From: Flammeovirgaceae bacterium SG7u.111
GTDB taxonomy: Bacteria; Bacteroidota; Bacteroidia; Cytophagales; Flammeovirgaceae
Direction of reading: 5' to 3'
Length of the DNA stretch: 64,000 bases
NCBI GenBank assembly: GCA_034044135.1
Contig: CP139021.1
Span: 4,851,635-4,915,634 of the forward strand
Below the pieces are notes generated by a model, which was not told the origin of the DNA, searched no databases, and worked only from the letters and a program-made list of their open reading frames with translations. Position numbers and translations under genes: made by a program. This document shows positions 52,055 through 61,719 of this stretch, piece by piece (within the stretch, counting starts at the first letter, position 1; the number at the start of each line of letters is the position of its first letter).

Positions 52055-55000
52055 TTAGTCCTTCAGCGCCGCAAAAGCCTGCTCTACTTTGACCCAGTCT
52101 TTGTGTTGGATATTTAGTTTCCTCAAGTCGCTTTGCTTTGCCCCTTCCGATTTGAGAGAAATGGCTATTTGTTCAGCCTGCGTATCATCTATCGAATAAT
52201 TAGTTGCCCCAGGTAATTTCAAAAGCTTTATGTAAAGTAATTTGGCGTTTTCTAGTTTTTTTGTCTCGTAAAAATACTGGGCAAAATCGCTGAGCTGCTT
52301 GCGGTCTTGGTAAGCCAAAATATCTTTGAACTCAGGAAAAATGCCCGCATCATCTAACTCGCGAGGCAGAAGCGCTGGAATTTGCTCAGCCCTCCACTTC
52401 TGGTAAATACCTTTGGGTAAAAGTTCTCTTTCCACGGTCATGCCTGAGGCAACATATATTTTGTCTTCGCTGGGAGCAAAAGCAACAGCCTTCACTTCTT
52501 TCGTAAAGTCATCAAATTCCTGCATTATATTACCCTTTAGCCCCCAAAGGATGGCTGTATGGTCATCACTTCCTGTAAGGATTTTATCTCCATTTGGAGA
52601 AAAAGCAAGGGAGGTAATATGGTCGGTATGTCTTAAAAACCTCTGAATAATTGTTCCGTCCAACCCCCAAAGTATAGCCGTATTATCGCTACTTCCAGTC
52701 AAAACCTTATCTCCTTTTGGAGAAAAAGCAACAGCATTGACCTCGAACCTGTGTCCTTTAAACTCATTGATGACTTTTCCGTTCAAATCCCACAAAATAG
52801 CAGAATGATCGGTACTTCCCGTAAGCACTTGCCTGCCATTGGGTGAAAATGCCACCGAGGTAACAAATCCACCATGCTTAAACTTTTTCAACAGCTGCCC
52901 ACGGGCGTTCCACAAAATAGCAGTGCTGTCATAGCTACCTGTCAAAACCCTGCTCCCATCTGGTGAAAACGCGATGGAACTCACGACATCCTTATGTCCA
53001 AGCAAGACTTGAACTTTGTTGCCTTCCATATCCCAAAGCGAGCCTGTATTATCCCAACTACCCATAGCTAAGAGGCTGCCTTGTGGAGAGATGGCGATTG
53101 TATTAATGCCATAGTTATGGGCAAAAATGGTCTGAACAAGATTGCCCTCTTTATCCCAGATGATGGCAGTTTTATCGTCGCTCGCTGTCACTATTTTTTC
53201 CTCTTTTGGATACAAAACAAACCCGTTTACTTTCTCCAGATGACCTAAAAGACTAAATGGCTTTTCCCCACCTGTATTCCACAAAGAAGAGTTCCCTCCC
53301 ATATCGCCGACGAGCAACTGGTCTCCCTTGGGAGATATGGAAACAGATATTTTCCCACTTGCACCTACTTCTATTTTTTGATCTACATTGCCATAGTTAT
53401 CCCACTTTATCACCGTACCGTCATTGCTTCCTGTTACGGGCTGACCTCCTTCTTTTGAAAAAGCTACAAACCCCACGGGGCTTTTGTGTTCGGCAAAAGT
53501 AAAAATTGGCGAGGATCGCAACTCTCCTTCTTTCAATCCCCACATCACTGCTGTACTATCCTGCCCAGCGGTAAGCACTCGATCTCCTTCGGGTGAAAAT
53601 GCCACCATATTGATATAGCCTTTATGCCCATTCTTAAGAATATGGGAAATAGTACCGTTTGCATTCCAAACTATGGCAGACTTATCGTAACTCCCTGTAA
53701 TGAAATGTTTTCCATCGGCATGAAATGCTACCGAGGAAACCACATCTTTGTGCCCTTCTAACCTATGCAATATATTGCCATCCAAATCCCACAATATGGC
53801 AGTACTATCGTAACTTCCTGTGAGGATGTATTTATTGTCCGGAGAAAGAGCAACAGAAAGAATACTCCCTGTGTGTTTACAATATTTTTTCAACATTTTA
53901 CCAGTAGAAACTTCCCATAAGCTTAGCTCCCCGCCTTCATCACCTACTGCCAATACATCCATTCCGTGTGCAAATGCTACTGCATTTATATTCTGATCGT
54001 TCCTTTCGAACACCTGTAATTCATTTCCTTTCATATCCCAGGTTTTAATGTAGTTATCCCAACTCGCCGTTACTATTCTTCTACCATCTGGGGAAATTTT
54101 TACAGCACTCACAAAATCGGTGTGCCCCGCCATTTTTAATACTTCGTGGTGGGTCGTTTTCTCTTCAGTTTGATAAAACGTACGCTGCATCAAGTAGTTT
54201 TTATCTATGTTCCAGTAGCTTAAGGAATCCCATGCAGCAAGCAAATATTGGATAGATTGTGTTTTATCGCCCTCTCCCAGGGCCTCCTTTGAAAGGTTGT
54301 CTAGCTTGAAAGCAAGCGCCCGAATTGATTCTTTTTTAGCCTTCACCTTCTCCAGTTCAGCTTCTAACCTTTTTGCCTCGGCAAACTTTTCAGCAGCCAA
54401 GGCTTCGCTTAAAGCCTCTTCCAACTCCACTTCCTTTGCCTGCAAGTTGATCAATGCCTGTTTTGCCCGCTCTTTTTCAGCCTTCTCCGATTCAGCTGAC
54501 TTATCAGCTATCTCGGCCAACCTTTTAGACTCTGCAAGTGCTCCATTGGCTACAGCTAGGTTCTTCTTTGAATCATAAATAAAATAACCAGAAACAAACA
54601 AAAATATAATAGCAATCCCCACGGCAATTTGAGACATCCGCAAACGTAACAGCAAGCTTTTCTCCGTTTTCAGCTGTGCTTCTTGCTCTAGTAAAAGAGC
54701 TTTTCTACTTGCGCTGATGTATTCTTTTTGAAGCTCTGTAGAATGCGGTTTTTTACCACCAATATCTTCCAACCAAGCTTCCGCTTCGTCACAAGCCGTG
54801 GCGTTCAATAAAAAATCTTTACTTTTTTGGTTAGTTTCCCATTCCAATGCCCGCTCGTGCCATTTTACATGAGACTCTACATGCTCCCTATCAGTATCAA
54901 GTGCTAAGATCAAAGCCTGTAGAGATTTCTCAAAATGGTTAAGGTCATGAAACTCTATCCATTCAATATTTTGAAAACTCTGAGGTAATATTTCCTGATA

Positions 55001-56719
55001 TTTATCGGATTCACGGAGGAAAATCGGGATAAATCGTTTGTGAAAATCCGCAGCATGCTTTAGTTCGCGTTCGCAAAATGAAGAGGCGATGGCATCGGGG
55101 GAGATCACAAATAAAAACGTCTGACAACGCTCAATCCCTTTAAATATCTCTTGGTCAAAATCCACTCCCGAAGCAATACTCTCTTGGTCGAACCAGGTAA
55201 TTCGCCCTGTTTCTTGTAGCGCACGGTTCAACTTCCGAGCAAAATCGCTGTCTTTCCTCGAATAGGAAATAAACACCTCTGTTGGATGCATCCCTTTACT
55301 CTGTCCGCTTGCTTCTATGTATTCAATGTGCAGCTCTGTAGGCGGATGTTCTTCCCTATCTGTATTGAGCCTGAGCCATGTAAGCGCATTGTCGAGATTA
55401 TGTCCTCTCAGCAAAAAGGCGGCCTTCCCCTTCGCCTTCCATCGCAATGCCTGCACCAATAGCATTTTGTGCTGAAAATGATAATCTTCGTTCCTATGAA
55501 ACTCAGCGGTTATATCTTCAATATCTTGATCAAAATCTGACTTTCCCGTTTCGTCTGTAGCACCTGCTACATTATCGGTAAAATCCACATACTGCAAATT
55601 AAGCAAGTATTTCACCGTTTCCTCTACACCTTCCAAGTCGGGCAAGGTATAATTATGCGTTTCTCCAATATTGAGTGGAATTATCCGCTTGTTCAGCGAA
55701 ATGGCATATTGCAGCTCTTTCAAACACCAATAGGAAGAAAGTGAATGGTCGGAAAGGAAAAACAAAAAATTATCAGCCTCCTCTATTCCCTTGGTTATCT
55801 CCCTTCCATAAATCTTATTTTTATCGATATCCGTACTGTGAACCCAAGTAGTAATTGCATTGAGCTGCAAAGCTGCCTGCACTTCCCGCATAATTTCTAC
55901 ATCCTCCATTGCGTAGGACACAAACACCTGGGTCATCAGGTTTTGAGCGTTCTTTTTGGACGCACAGATATACTTCGCTTGTAAAATGCTCGGATGACAA
56001 GGCGCATTTTCCCCATGCCTAAACTCCCTTAGCAACCATTCTTCCGAGTTTATACGGTCATTTCCTACCAGTAAATCTTCCGTTTGGTTGCCGTGCTTTT
56101 CCCAGTCGTAAGCCAAGTTGAGGAAATGGGTATGCATCTGCACATATTTCTGGTGCCGTTGCGAAGATTTCAGCAACTTATCCACTGCCTCCTCTAGGTT
56201 ATCTATCGACTGCCAATCTACCTCAGTAGGGCAATCCCAATCGGAAAGGTAGGATAGATCATCGTGTTGTGGCCACTTGTTTTCATAAGTACCTTTCCAG
56301 CTTTCCAGCTCAACCAAGCTCCCCGCCTTCTCTTTAGCCAATATCCAATCCCTTTTGCCTAGTTCTTTTTGAATTATTTCGTAGTTGGTGCGGTAAGCCT
56401 CATCTACCTGAAAGGTTTCGTCTAGCTCACAGTGAATAATTGGGAACACTCTTTTTCCGAGCTGAAGGGCATACTCTATTTCGGCATGACAGTGGGGACT
56501 TGCCATAGAACCTGGCGACACTACAAAAATAAAGTTCTGGGCATTGCGAATTCCAGCTTTTATACGGTCTTCCCAAAAATCGCCCGACGGGATATTTACT
56601 TTATCGAACCAAGCCTCCACTCCCTTCAGCCTAAGCTGCTGGTGCAACTTACCTGCAAAAGCGATACTGAATTCTCTAGAATAAGATATAAAAAATTCTT
56701 TATAGTTAGTGTTAGCCAT
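52055..56719 (-). CDS. Triple-TIR / transmembrane / coiled-coil / 14-WD40 protein
   Basis: The 1554-aa protein has three repeats of a TIR domain plus a helical module: TIR at about 7-130, 263-385 and 480-605, each followed by a segment like HxxxLxxALxWExxxxxxxxLLxGxxLxxAExWL...PTxLQxEYIxAS (about 188-255, 411-472 and 612-672). All TIR domains keep the Glu of the NADase site (E80, E335, E552). A TM helix at about 697-715 (IAVGIAIIFLFVSGYFIY), a coiled coil (about 720-800) and 14 WD40 repeats (about 860-1430, probably two seven-blade propellers) follow. Single-TIR versions with this helix and WD40 order occur in cyanobacteria. Signalling or NAD-depleting defence is possible; no partner gene is adjacent. 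Confidence 0.9.
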   Translation of the reverse strand: MANTNYKEFFISYSREFSIAFAGKLHQQLRLKGVEAWFDKVNIPSGDFWEDRIKAGIRNAQNFIFVVSPGSMASPHCHAEIEYALQLGKRVFPIIHCELDETFQVDEAYRTNYEIIQKELGKRDWILAKEKAGSLVELESWKGTYENKWPQHDDLSYLSDWDCPTEVDWQSIDNLEEAVDKLLKSSQRHQKYVQMHTHFLNLAYDWEKHGNQTEDLLVGNDRINSEEWLLREFRHGENAPCHPSILQAKYICASKKNAQNLMTQVFVSYAMEDVEIMREVQAALQLNAITTWVHSTDIDKNKIYGREITKGIEEADNFLFFLSDHSLSSYWCLKELQYAISLNKRIIPLNIGETHNYTLPDLEGVEETVKYLLNLQYVDFTDNVAGATDETGKSDFDQDIEDITAEFHRNEDYHFQHKMLLVQALRWKAKGKAAFLLRGHNLDNALTWLRLNTDREEHPPTELHIEYIEASGQSKGMHPTEVFISYSRKDSDFARKLNRALQETGRITWFDQESIASGVDFDQEIFKGIERCQTFLFVISPDAIASSFCERELKHAADFHKRFIPIFLRESDKYQEILPQSFQNIEWIEFHDLNHFEKSLQALILALDTDREHVESHVKWHERALEWETNQKSKDFLLNATACDEAEAWLEDIGGKKPHSTELQKEYISASRKALLLEQEAQLKTEKSLLLRLRMSQIAVGIAIIFLFVSGYFIYDSKKNLAVANGALAESKRLAEIADKSAESEKAEKERAKQALINLQAKEVELEEALSEALAAEKFAEAKRLEAELEKVKAKKESIRALAFKLDNLSKEALGEGDKTQSIQYLLAAWDSLSYWNIDKNYLMQRTFYQTEEKTTHHEVLKMAGHTDFVSAVKISPDGRRIVTASWDNYIKTWDMKGNELQVFERNDQNINAVAFAHGMDVLAVGDEGGELSLWEVSTGKMLKKYCKHTGSILSVALSPDNKYILTGSYDSTAILWDLDGNILHRLEGHKDVVSSVAFHADGKHFITGSYDKSAIVWNANGTISHILKNGHKGYINMVAFSPEGDRVLTAGQDSTAVMWGLKEGELRSSPIFTFAEHKSPVGFVAFSKEGGQPVTGSNDGTVIKWDNYGNVDQKIEVGASGKISVSISPKGDQLLVGDMGGNSSLWNTGGEKPFSLLGHLEKVNGFVLYPKEEKIVTASDDKTAIIWDKEGNLVQTIFAHNYGINTIAISPQGSLLAMGSWDNTGSLWDMEGNKVQVLLGHKDVVSSIAFSPDGSRVLTGSYDSTAILWNARGQLLKKFKHGGFVTSVAFSPNGRQVLTGSTDHSAILWDLNGKVINEFKGHRFEVNAVAFSPKGDKVLTGSSDNTAILWGLDGTIIQRFLRHTDHITSLAFSPNGDKILTGSDDHTAILWGLKGNIMQEFDDFTKEVKAVAFAPSEDKIYVASGMTVERELLPKGIYQKWRAEQIPALLPRELDDAGIFPEFKDILAYQDRKQLSDFAQYFYETKKLENAKLLYIKLLKLPGATNYSIDDTQAEQIAISLKSEGAKQSDLRKLNIQHKDWVKVEQAFAALKD

Positions 56720-56864
56720 AAGGACAAGTTAGGATCGATATTCTTGAGCAAAATGTGTCAGATCATCGAAAATGGTCTCTAAAATAACAGAAGCCTTTTC
56801 AAGCTAAGAATATAACAGGGTTTGATGTTAATTATTGGCTAGGTTCTCTCTGAATCTTTGGCAC

Positions 56865-56893
56865 AAAAAAAGCCCTAGCTTGCTGCTAGGGCT
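56865..56893 (-). terminator. Terminator after the 132-aa gene
   Basis: The 9-bp stem agccctagc / gctagggct (56871-56879 with 56885-56893), loop of five, is followed by a run of Ts on the minus strand. It ends the transcript of the leftward 132-aa gene and insulates the TIR-WD40 promoter. Confidence 0.88.
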
Positions 56894-56910
56894 TAGTTTA
56901 GGTAGTTGGC

Positions 56911-56999
56911 AATCTTCTATTCGGACTTCAAACCCCTTCTAAAAAGTTTGATTTGTCGCTGTTTTATAGTAATCAGTTATAATCTTCTATTCAGACTCC
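56911..56999. repeat. Short near-direct repeat in the 3' flank of the 132-aa gene
   Basis: AATCTTCTATTCGGACTT (56911-56928) recurs with one or two changes as AATCTTCTATTCAGACTC (56981-56998), 70 bp apart. This probably marks a small local duplication. Confidence 0.45.
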
Positions 57000-57398
57000 T
57001 TACGCAGGGGAAATACTTTTCAATAGGGTAAACAACACAACCAATTCAATTGCTTGCTCATCGGTTCGTATCAAGTGAACCACATTATCAGTGGTAAACA
57101 TCGTTTCTCCGTCTTGCTGAAACTCAAATGAGTCACTACCATCTGTACTGATGAAATAAAGAATATGATCTTCCTCATCTTCTGTTATCTGATAGCCTAT
57201 GTCAGTGTTTTTCAAATCGATTTTCATCGAGTTGAGTGTCAAAACACCTTCTTCATAGGTAATGTCACCTTGCAGGCTATAGAAGTAATGAGTTTTGGAC
57301 TGAATTTCAGATACTAAACTATCAGCAATATCTACCTGTGCGAAACATTGGGCGAGAGGTAGCAACAATAGCAACAAGCTAATTTTTAATGATTTCAT
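57000..57398 (-). CDS. Small exported protein, unknown function
   Basis: The 132-aa protein has a clear signal peptide (SLKISLLLLLLPLAQCFAQ, cut near residue 21), so it is periplasmic or, given the C before FAQ, possibly a lipoprotein with a poor lipobox. The mature part alternates beta-like strands (YSLQGDITYEEGVLTLNSMKIDLKNTDIGYQI, DEEDHILYFISTDGSDSFEFQQDG). I recognise no family. It stands alone between its own terminator and a promoter region with three small inverted repeats, and codon use resembles neighbours. Confidence 0.65.
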   Translation of the reverse strand: MKSLKISLLLLLLPLAQCFAQVDIADSLVSEIQSKTHYFYSLQGDITYEEGVLTLNSMKIDLKNTDIGYQITEDEEDHILYFISTDGSDSFEFQQDGETMFTTDNVVHLIRTDEQAIELVVLFTLLKSISPA

Positions 57399-58041
57399 TG
57401 TTTTGAAAGTTTGTTCAGTTAAATATTAATCTTCTATAAGAAGCTGAATAGTTCAGCCGGTATCTTACATATGTAAGTTTTACTCAAATTAATGACATTT
57501 TGTTTCCAAATCAAATGTTCGTTAAAAAACATTCACATGCCAATATCTTTTATAAATAGATTAATATTTTATTTTTTTATATAAACCAATATTTTATTCT
57601 GTTTATACACTCTTGTTCTTATGTAAGAGTGGGTAATAAAGCCGTGTTTACAATACGATATTTGTTTATTTTTATTGTAAAAATTACTTCATTTTGAAGC
57701 TTTATGTCTAAGAAGCAGAAGAGGTAAACAAAAATTGAATAAAAGTGATTTTACAGTCTAAATGGCTTAAAAAGGGGATTTCAAGTATCTCCAAGAGAAA
57801 AACAACAGATTTTTTTTGTTGCCTATCCCCACTTTTTCTTACATGAAAAATATTGGACTTGCGTAAAAATGCTTAAAAAGCATAGCGACAAAGCTATCAA
57901 CCTACAAGAACTATTATTTAAGGGGGCTACACCAACAGAAAATAGGCGAGATTTTAAAATGTAGACTCTAGAACAAGGGCAAATTCCCTGTTTATAATTA
58001 TCTTTCAGCCCCAGTTTAATATTTAACCAAGCAAATGAAAA
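57399..58041. other. Intergenic region with small inverted repeats, promoter area of two divergent genes
   Basis: The 643 bp separate the leftward 132-aa gene from the rightward lutA. Near the leftward start are CTTCT / AGAAG (57431-57443), GCTGAA / TTCAGC (57443-57457) and the perfect 14-bp palindrome CTTACATATGTAAG (57464-57477). Further right are ATGCTT / AAGCAT and ATAGC / GCTAT hairpins (57869-57897). The rest is strongly AT-rich. No gene is credible and no TAnnTTTG box is evident before lutA. Confidence 0.5.
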
Positions 58042-58782
58042 ATGAAAGTAGGATTATTTGTACCTTGTTATATAGACCAATTCTACCCCAATGTAGCAGT
58101 GTCCACTTTACAACTCCTTGAAAAACTAGGAATGGACGTGGAATTCCCTCTCAACCAGACATGTTGCGGCCAGCCTATGGCCAACTCGGGTTGTGAAGAT
58201 GATGCCGAGAAAACAGCAGCCCTTTTTGTAAAAAATTTCAAAGATTGTGAATACATTGTCTGCCCTTCGGGTAGCTGCACCTTGCATGTGCGCGACCATT
58301 ACAAGCATTTCACGATGGATGCCGCTGAGCGGAAAACCTGTGAAAACACGTACGAACTTTGCGAGTTTTTGGTAAAAGTGCTTAAAATAGAAAAGCTTGA
58401 AAGCAATTTCCCACACAAAGTAGGCCTGCACCTAAGCTGCCATGGGCTAAGGGGCATGCGCCTAGGCAAACCTTCCGAAACCGTGGAAGAAGACTTCTCC
58501 TTTATGAGAGATTTGCTCGATATGGTAAAAGGCATTGAGCTAGTTGAGCTAGCGAGAAAAGACGAATGCTGTGGATTTGGAGGCACCTTCGCTGTTTCCG
58601 AAGAAGCCGTTTCGGTAAAAATGGGCACCGACAGAACCCGTGACCACATACAGAGCGGTGCAGAGGTGATCACCGGTGGCGACATGTCCTGCCTCATGCA
58701 CATGGAAGGGCTCCTCAATAGGCAAAAACAGCCCGTGAAGGTCATGCACATTGCCGAAATATTGAACGGAAATAGGGGTTAG
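58042..58782 (+). CDS. lutA: L-lactate utilisation protein LutA (Fe-S oxidoreductase)
   Basis: The 246-aa protein has two CCG domains, the heterodisulfide-reductase-type Cys motif: VPCYIDQFYPNV with NQTCCGQPMANSGC, and HLSCHGLRGMRLGKPS with DECCGFGGTFAVSEE. These bind an unusual Fe-S cluster. LutA, LutB and LutC together oxidise L-lactate to pyruvate in Bacillus (YkgE/F/G elsewhere). It lies first in a lutA-lutB-lutC operon and is cytoplasmic. No lactate permease or lut regulator is adjacent. Confidence 0.93.
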   Translation: MKVGLFVPCYIDQFYPNVAVSTLQLLEKLGMDVEFPLNQTCCGQPMANSGCEDDAEKTAALFVKNFKDCEYIVCPSGSCTLHVRDHYKHFTMDAAERKTCENTYELCEFLVKVLKIEKLESNFPHKVGLHLSCHGLRGMRLGKPSETVEEDFSFMRDLLDMVKGIELVELARKDECCGFGGTFAVSEEAVSVKMGTDRTRDHIQSGAEVITGGDMSCLMHMEGLLNRQKQPVKVMHIAEILNGNRG

Positions 58783-58943
58783 TTAGGTTTTAGGAATTGG
58801 AGAGTTAGTTGTTAAGATTTAGCTTAGGCTAACCTCCTTACTGAGCTGTGTGCCACAACCTTCTTGTAGTGTACTTCATCACCCAAAACCCTATCCATCA
58901 AAATCAGACAAAAAAACATTCATTTTTATACGACGATACAATT

Positions 58944-60305
58944 ATGGGCCACGCAGAAAAAGCGGCAATATTTAACAAGGACGAAAAGCGAACAGAATGG
59001 CACGACGAATCTCTGTGGTTTGTGCGGCAAAAACGAGATAAAGCGGCATGGACAGTTCCCGAATGGGAAGCGCTAAGAAGCCAGGCTTCTGCCATCAAAA
59101 CCAATGTGATGTCCAACCTAGACAACTATTTGGTCCAGTTTGAAGAAAATGCCCAGAAAAATGGGGTAACGGTGCATTGGGCTTCTGACGCCGACGAGCA
59201 CAACCAGATAGTTGGCAAGATTCTTAAAAAGCATAAGGTGAAGAAGTTGGTGAAGAGCAAGTCCATGCTTACGGAGGAATGCCACCTCAACCCCTTCTTA
59301 GAAAAAAACAACATAGAAGTAGTGGATACTGACCTTGGTGAGCGAATTGTCCAGCTTGCCGAAGAGCCTCCAAGCCATATTGTACTTCCTGCTATTCACA
59401 AAAAAAAGGAAGATGTAGGCGAGATTTTCCACAAACATTTGGGCACGCCCAAAGGCGAAAAAGATCCACAAAAACTTACTGAAGCGGCTCGTCAACACCT
59501 TCGCGCCAACTTCCTTTCGGCAGATGCGGCACTCACGGGCGTGAACTTCGCCATAGCAGAAACAGGCGGTTTCGTGGTCTGTACCAACGAAGGAAATGCC
59601 GACTTGGGTGTTCACCTTGCCCCTATCCACATCGCCTCTATGGGAATGGAAAAGCTCATTCCGAAAGCCGAGCACCTTGGCGTATTCTTGCGCCTACTCG
59701 CAAGAAGTGCTACCGGGCAACCTATCACCACATATTCATCTCATTTCCACAAGCCTAAGAAAGGCGCAGAAATGCACATTATAATTGTAGACAATAAGCG
59801 TTCGGAACAGTTGGGAAGAGAAGACTTCCGCAGATCACTCCACTGTATCCGCTGCGGAGCTTGTATGAACACCTGCCCTGTTTACCGAAGAAGCGGTGGA
59901 CATAGCTATGCTTCTACTATCCCTGGTCCTATTGGTTCTATCCTGTCCCCAGGAAAAGACCTCAAAAAATATTCGACCTTGCCTTTTGCCTCTACGCTTT
60001 GCGGCTCTTGTACAGATGTATGCCCCGTGAAAATCGACATTCACGACCAGCTCTACAAATGGCGACAGATCATAGCCAAAGAAGGCAACTTGCCAAAATC
60101 GAAAGTTCTCAGCATGAAACTGATGGGCAAACTCTTCGCCTACCCCAAACTCTACCGCTTTGCAGGAAGCATGGGACGCTTTTTCCTTCGAATTGCTCCG
60201 CGTTTCTTGGTATACAACTCACTGAATCCATGGGGAAAAGCGAGGGAATTGCCCAATGCTCCAAAAGAGAGTTTTAGGGATTGGTATATTAAAAACAAAG
60301 GTTGA
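58944..60305 (+). CDS. lutB: L-lactate utilisation iron-sulfur protein LutB
   Basis: From the ATG at 58944 the product is 453 aa; an ATG at 58848 adds 32 residues with no family match. Two Cys-rich ferredoxin-type motifs are present: CIRCGACMNTCPVYRR and CGSCTDVCPVKID, each of which binds a 4Fe-4S cluster. Before them is the DUF162/LUD region (AETGGFVVCTNEGNADLG). It is the electron-transferring member of the LutABC complex. It follows lutA by about 160 bp, with a plausible internal promoter in this gap, and precedes lutC by 22 bp. Confidence 0.93.
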   Translation: MGHAEKAAIFNKDEKRTEWHDESLWFVRQKRDKAAWTVPEWEALRSQASAIKTNVMSNLDNYLVQFEENAQKNGVTVHWASDADEHNQIVGKILKKHKVKKLVKSKSMLTEECHLNPFLEKNNIEVVDTDLGERIVQLAEEPPSHIVLPAIHKKKEDVGEIFHKHLGTPKGEKDPQKLTEAARQHLRANFLSADAALTGVNFAIAETGGFVVCTNEGNADLGVHLAPIHIASMGMEKLIPKAEHLGVFLRLLARSATGQPITTYSSHFHKPKKGAEMHIIIVDNKRSEQLGREDFRRSLHCIRCGACMNTCPVYRRSGGHSYASTIPGPIGSILSPGKDLKKYSTLPFASTLCGSCTDVCPVKIDIHDQLYKWRQIIAKEGNLPKSKVLSMKLMGKLFAYPKLYRFAGSMGRFFLRIAPRFLVYNSLNPWGKARELPNAPKESFRDWYIKNKG

Positions 60306-60327
60306 TCACTTAGTTTATGAAAAGAAA

Positions 60328-60915
60328 ATGAACAGTAGAGAAAAAATATTAGCAGCGGTAAAAAAAAATAAACCAGTTTTGACTGATTTGCCCGAAACCA
60401 AGCTTTTTGAACGGACAGATGTAGAGTTAATCCCACATTTTAAGGAAGTACTCGAATCTATAGGCGGAAAACTGGTAGAAGTAGCCTACGGCACTAGCCT
60501 AGAAGAAGCCATTATCACAACTTGCCCCGACATGAGCACCATTTGCTCAACTATTCCAGATATAAATGTAGCCAACGTAGATATAAATATTACCGAGGTG
60601 AAAGACCCACACGACCTCAAAGGTGTAGACTTGGCTATAATAAAAGGAGAATTTGGCGTAGCCGAAAATGCGGCAATTTGGGTGACGGAGGAAGATATGG
60701 GGCAACGAGCCTTGCCGTTCATCACACAACATTTGGCAATTGTGTTGGAAAAAGCTTCTTTTGTTTGGAACATGCATCAGGCATATACAAAACTGGATGC
60801 GAGAGAAGCAGGTTTTGGGGTGTTCATAGCTGGGCCTTCCAAAACTGCCGATATCGAACAATCTTTGGTAATTGGGGCTCATGGACCTCGAAGCTTGAGC
60901 GTGTTTTTGGTCTAA
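60328..60915 (+). CDS. lutC: L-lactate utilisation protein LutC (LUD domain)
   Basis: From the ATG at 60328 the protein is 196 aa; a longer frame from 60256 overlaps lutB and is rejected. The LUD/DUF162 domain is recognised by FGVAENAAIWVTEEDMGQRALPFITQHLAIVL and by FIAGPSKTADIEQSLVIGAHGPRSLSVFLV at the end. LutC is the third subunit of the L-lactate oxidising system. It completes the operon and is followed 39 bp later by a rhomboid gene on the same strand. Confidence 0.92.
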   Translation: MNSREKILAAVKKNKPVLTDLPETKLFERTDVELIPHFKEVLESIGGKLVEVAYGTSLEEAIITTCPDMSTICSTIPDINVANVDINITEVKDPHDLKGVDLAIIKGEFGVAENAAIWVTEEDMGQRALPFITQHLAIVLEKASFVWNMHQAYTKLDAREAGFGVFIAGPSKTADIEQSLVIGAHGPRSLSVFLV

Positions 60916-60954
60916 TCATTGAACAAAATATCCTTTCAAAAGAAGTAATTAGGT

Positions 60955-61524
60955 ATGAAGATTTCATATAACTCACCTGTAATTCTCACCTATACCTTTC
61001 TGTGTGTAGGCGTACTGATAATAGGAGAACTTACTGGGAATGCATTTATGAGCCTTTTCACGGTCAGTAGCTCCATGAATTTACTGAACCCACTTGATTA
61101 TTTCAGGTTGGTGAGCCATGTGATTGGGCATGCTAATTGGCCACACCTCATCAACAACCTGACCTTCATCCTACTTATAGGGCCTATTTTAGAAGAAAAA
61201 TACGGGTCGAAACCAATGCTTTATATGATGCTGATTACCGCATTGGTAACGGGTATCATAAATGTACTTTTCTTTTCCACAGGATTGTTGGGAGGTAGCG
61301 GTATCGTTTTTATGCTCATCCTCCTTGGTTCAATCGTAAACCTCAGGCAAGGTACCATTCCCCTCACCTTCGTGTTAGTTGTGCTGCTTTTCTTGGGCAG
61401 GGAAGTCATAAGCATTTTCGACAATGATAACATCTCGCAATTTGCCCACATTCTAGGAGGCATATTCGGTTCCGTTTTTGGTTTTAAAAGAAACGCGACC
61501 ATAACAGAGAAGAAATATTATTGA
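60955..61524 (+). CDS. Rhomboid-family intramembrane serine protease
   Basis: The 189-aa protein has six TM helices. The active-site serine is S115 in LLGGSGIVFML (GxSG type), and the catalytic His is H165 in QFAHILGGIFGSVFG. The GHANWPHLINN stretch (H59, H64) is the conserved loop of the family. This is a compact six-helix form without extra domains, located in the cytoplasmic membrane. It follows lutC by 39 bp on the same strand and may share its transcript, but no functional link is evident. Confidence 0.88.
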   Translation: MKISYNSPVILTYTFLCVGVLIIGELTGNAFMSLFTVSSSMNLLNPLDYFRLVSHVIGHANWPHLINNLTFILLIGPILEEKYGSKPMLYMMLITALVTGIINVLFFSTGLLGGSGIVFMLILLGSIVNLRQGTIPLTFVLVVLLFLGREVISIFDNDNISQFAHILGGIFGSVFGFKRNATITEKKYY

Positions 61525-61719
61525 TTAAACATAAGCCCCGTAATAAGGTACCAATCGGGCATAATCTTTATTTTGAGGACATCTGTTTGTGAAGTGATCC
61601 ACCCCCTTTGGTACTACAAGATGGTTTTGGATACACATATACTTCCAAAACACTTTTGTTTGAGTATATTTGGTCGAATTCACAGCGAAACATTACGAAA
61701 AATAACAATAACATCTCCC

